From contig KZ627150.1 in the NCBI GenBank assembly GCA_002917775.1, forward strand, positions 120,972 to 184,971: a DNA stretch of 64,000 bases, given 5' to 3'. The notes under the pieces are model-generated. The model was not told the DNA's origin and did no database searches. It saw only the letters and a list, made by a program, of their open reading frames with translations. The position numbers and the translations under genes were made by a program. Below, piece after piece: positions 63,695 to 64,000 of the stretch (the first letter of the stretch is position 1; every line of letters begins with the position of its first letter). The DNA is from Glaciozyma antarctica PI12 (lineage: Eukaryota; Basidiomycota; Microbotryomycetes; Kriegeriales; Camptobasidiaceae).

Positions 63695-64000
63695 TTAGCA
63701 AAAGGAAGCGTACGACCCCGACGAGCAGTAATCCTCCATTTGTGGATCCGTGTCTATGCCATACTCCTCCGGATCCTCCTCGAGCAAAACGAAGTCAATC
63801 GTGGCCTTCCTATCCTTCGCAGCCCTCCAGCTCTTCCAAAGCGACTCGACCAGGACCCAGCCAAGATCCAACGACGTGAGAGCTCCCAAGCTGCCAATGA
63901 CCGCAGCGATACGCTCGTCGCAATTCGAGTATTTCGGTACGTCCCAGGCGGTCTCCCCAAGGTCGATGGTGACGATTCCCAGGCGAGGATATCGCGAGAG
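63695..64000 (-). CDS. F-box-like protein, copy 4, C-terminal end (runs off window)
   Basis: Partial: the gene enters from the right edge and ends at a stop (complement of 63695-63697). It reads RYPRLGIVTIDLGETAWDV, then RIAAVIGSLGALTSLDLGWV, DRKATIDFVLLEEDPEEYG and ends SGSYASFC. This aligns with the end of copy 3 (RRIAAALRSLPALERVDLGWV, then LDEEDDGTDPESEG). The visible frame is intact. Confidence 0.7.
   Translation of the reverse strand, partial: LSRYPRLGIVTIDLGETAWDVPKYSNCDERIAAVIGSLGALTSLDLGWVLVESLWKSWRAAKDRKATIDFVLLEEDPEEYGIDTDPQMEDYCSSGSYASFC

Noticed and set aside
1-64000. CRISPR array, tRNA or rRNA genes, transposon ends
   Set aside because: No spaced repeat series, no cloverleaf-like sequence, no transposase, integrase or reverse-transcriptase motifs were seen in either strand.

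Overview
The window is nuclear DNA of a GC-rich fungus with many short introns. Introns are mostly 50-60 nt, with GTGAGT/GTACGT/GTGCGT donors, a GCTGAT/GCTAAC/CTGAC branch site about 15-25 nt before a CAG acceptor, and one every few hundred bases. Together with the protein repertoire this fits a basidiomycete red yeast (Pucciniomycotina, Sporidiobolales, Rhodotorula/Rhodosporidium type). The taxon is an inference from gene style; no rRNA or marker gene is present. I saw no tRNA, rRNA, CRISPR array or transposon.

Layout, left to right: a mitochondrial-type CDF metal transporter (+); the checkpoint clamp gene HUS1 (-), divergent from a small zinc-ribbon gene (+); an MFS transporter remnant; a MYND-finger gene broken by an 11-bp tandem duplication; an F-box-like gene (-); a 2H cyclic phosphodiesterase (+); a tandem pair of seven-TM DUF6534-like genes, the second decayed; the large TRM732/THADA gene (-); a second F-box-like gene (+); a cytochrome P450 (-); a Sec7-PH Arf-GEF (-); NUP84 (-); a second MYND gene with another 11-bp duplication (-); an ELMO-domain gene (-), divergent from an oligopeptide transporter (+); a third F-box-like gene (+); ESF1 (+); a decayed MYND gene (+); a methionine-R-sulfoxide reductase (-); a GT4 glycosyltransferase (-); a secreted PEBP-like protein (-); TIM44 (-), divergent from a GH20 hexosaminidase (+); a truncated UBC9-like gene (+); an INN1-like C2 protein (+); an unresolved stretch; and the end of a fourth F-box-like gene (-).

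The genes form no operon or biosynthetic cluster. Single-copy core genes (HUS1, TRM732, NUP84, ESF1, TIM44, GH20, ELMO, GT4) read cleanly once spliced. Members of expandable families (MYND, F-box-like, DUF6534-like, MFS, OPT) carry short perfect tandem duplications, single-base indels and nonsense codons. MsrB, the Arf-GEF N-terminus and the CDF gene also show single-base disruptions, so consensus error has to be excluded there. The most distinctive signals are the recurring frame-disrupting micro-duplications (7, 11, 11 and 15 bp), a 7-nt exon carrying the P450 heme-ligand cysteine, a 13-nt exon in HUS1, start codons split off into 3-4-nt exons, and the dispersed F-box-like family at several stages of decay.
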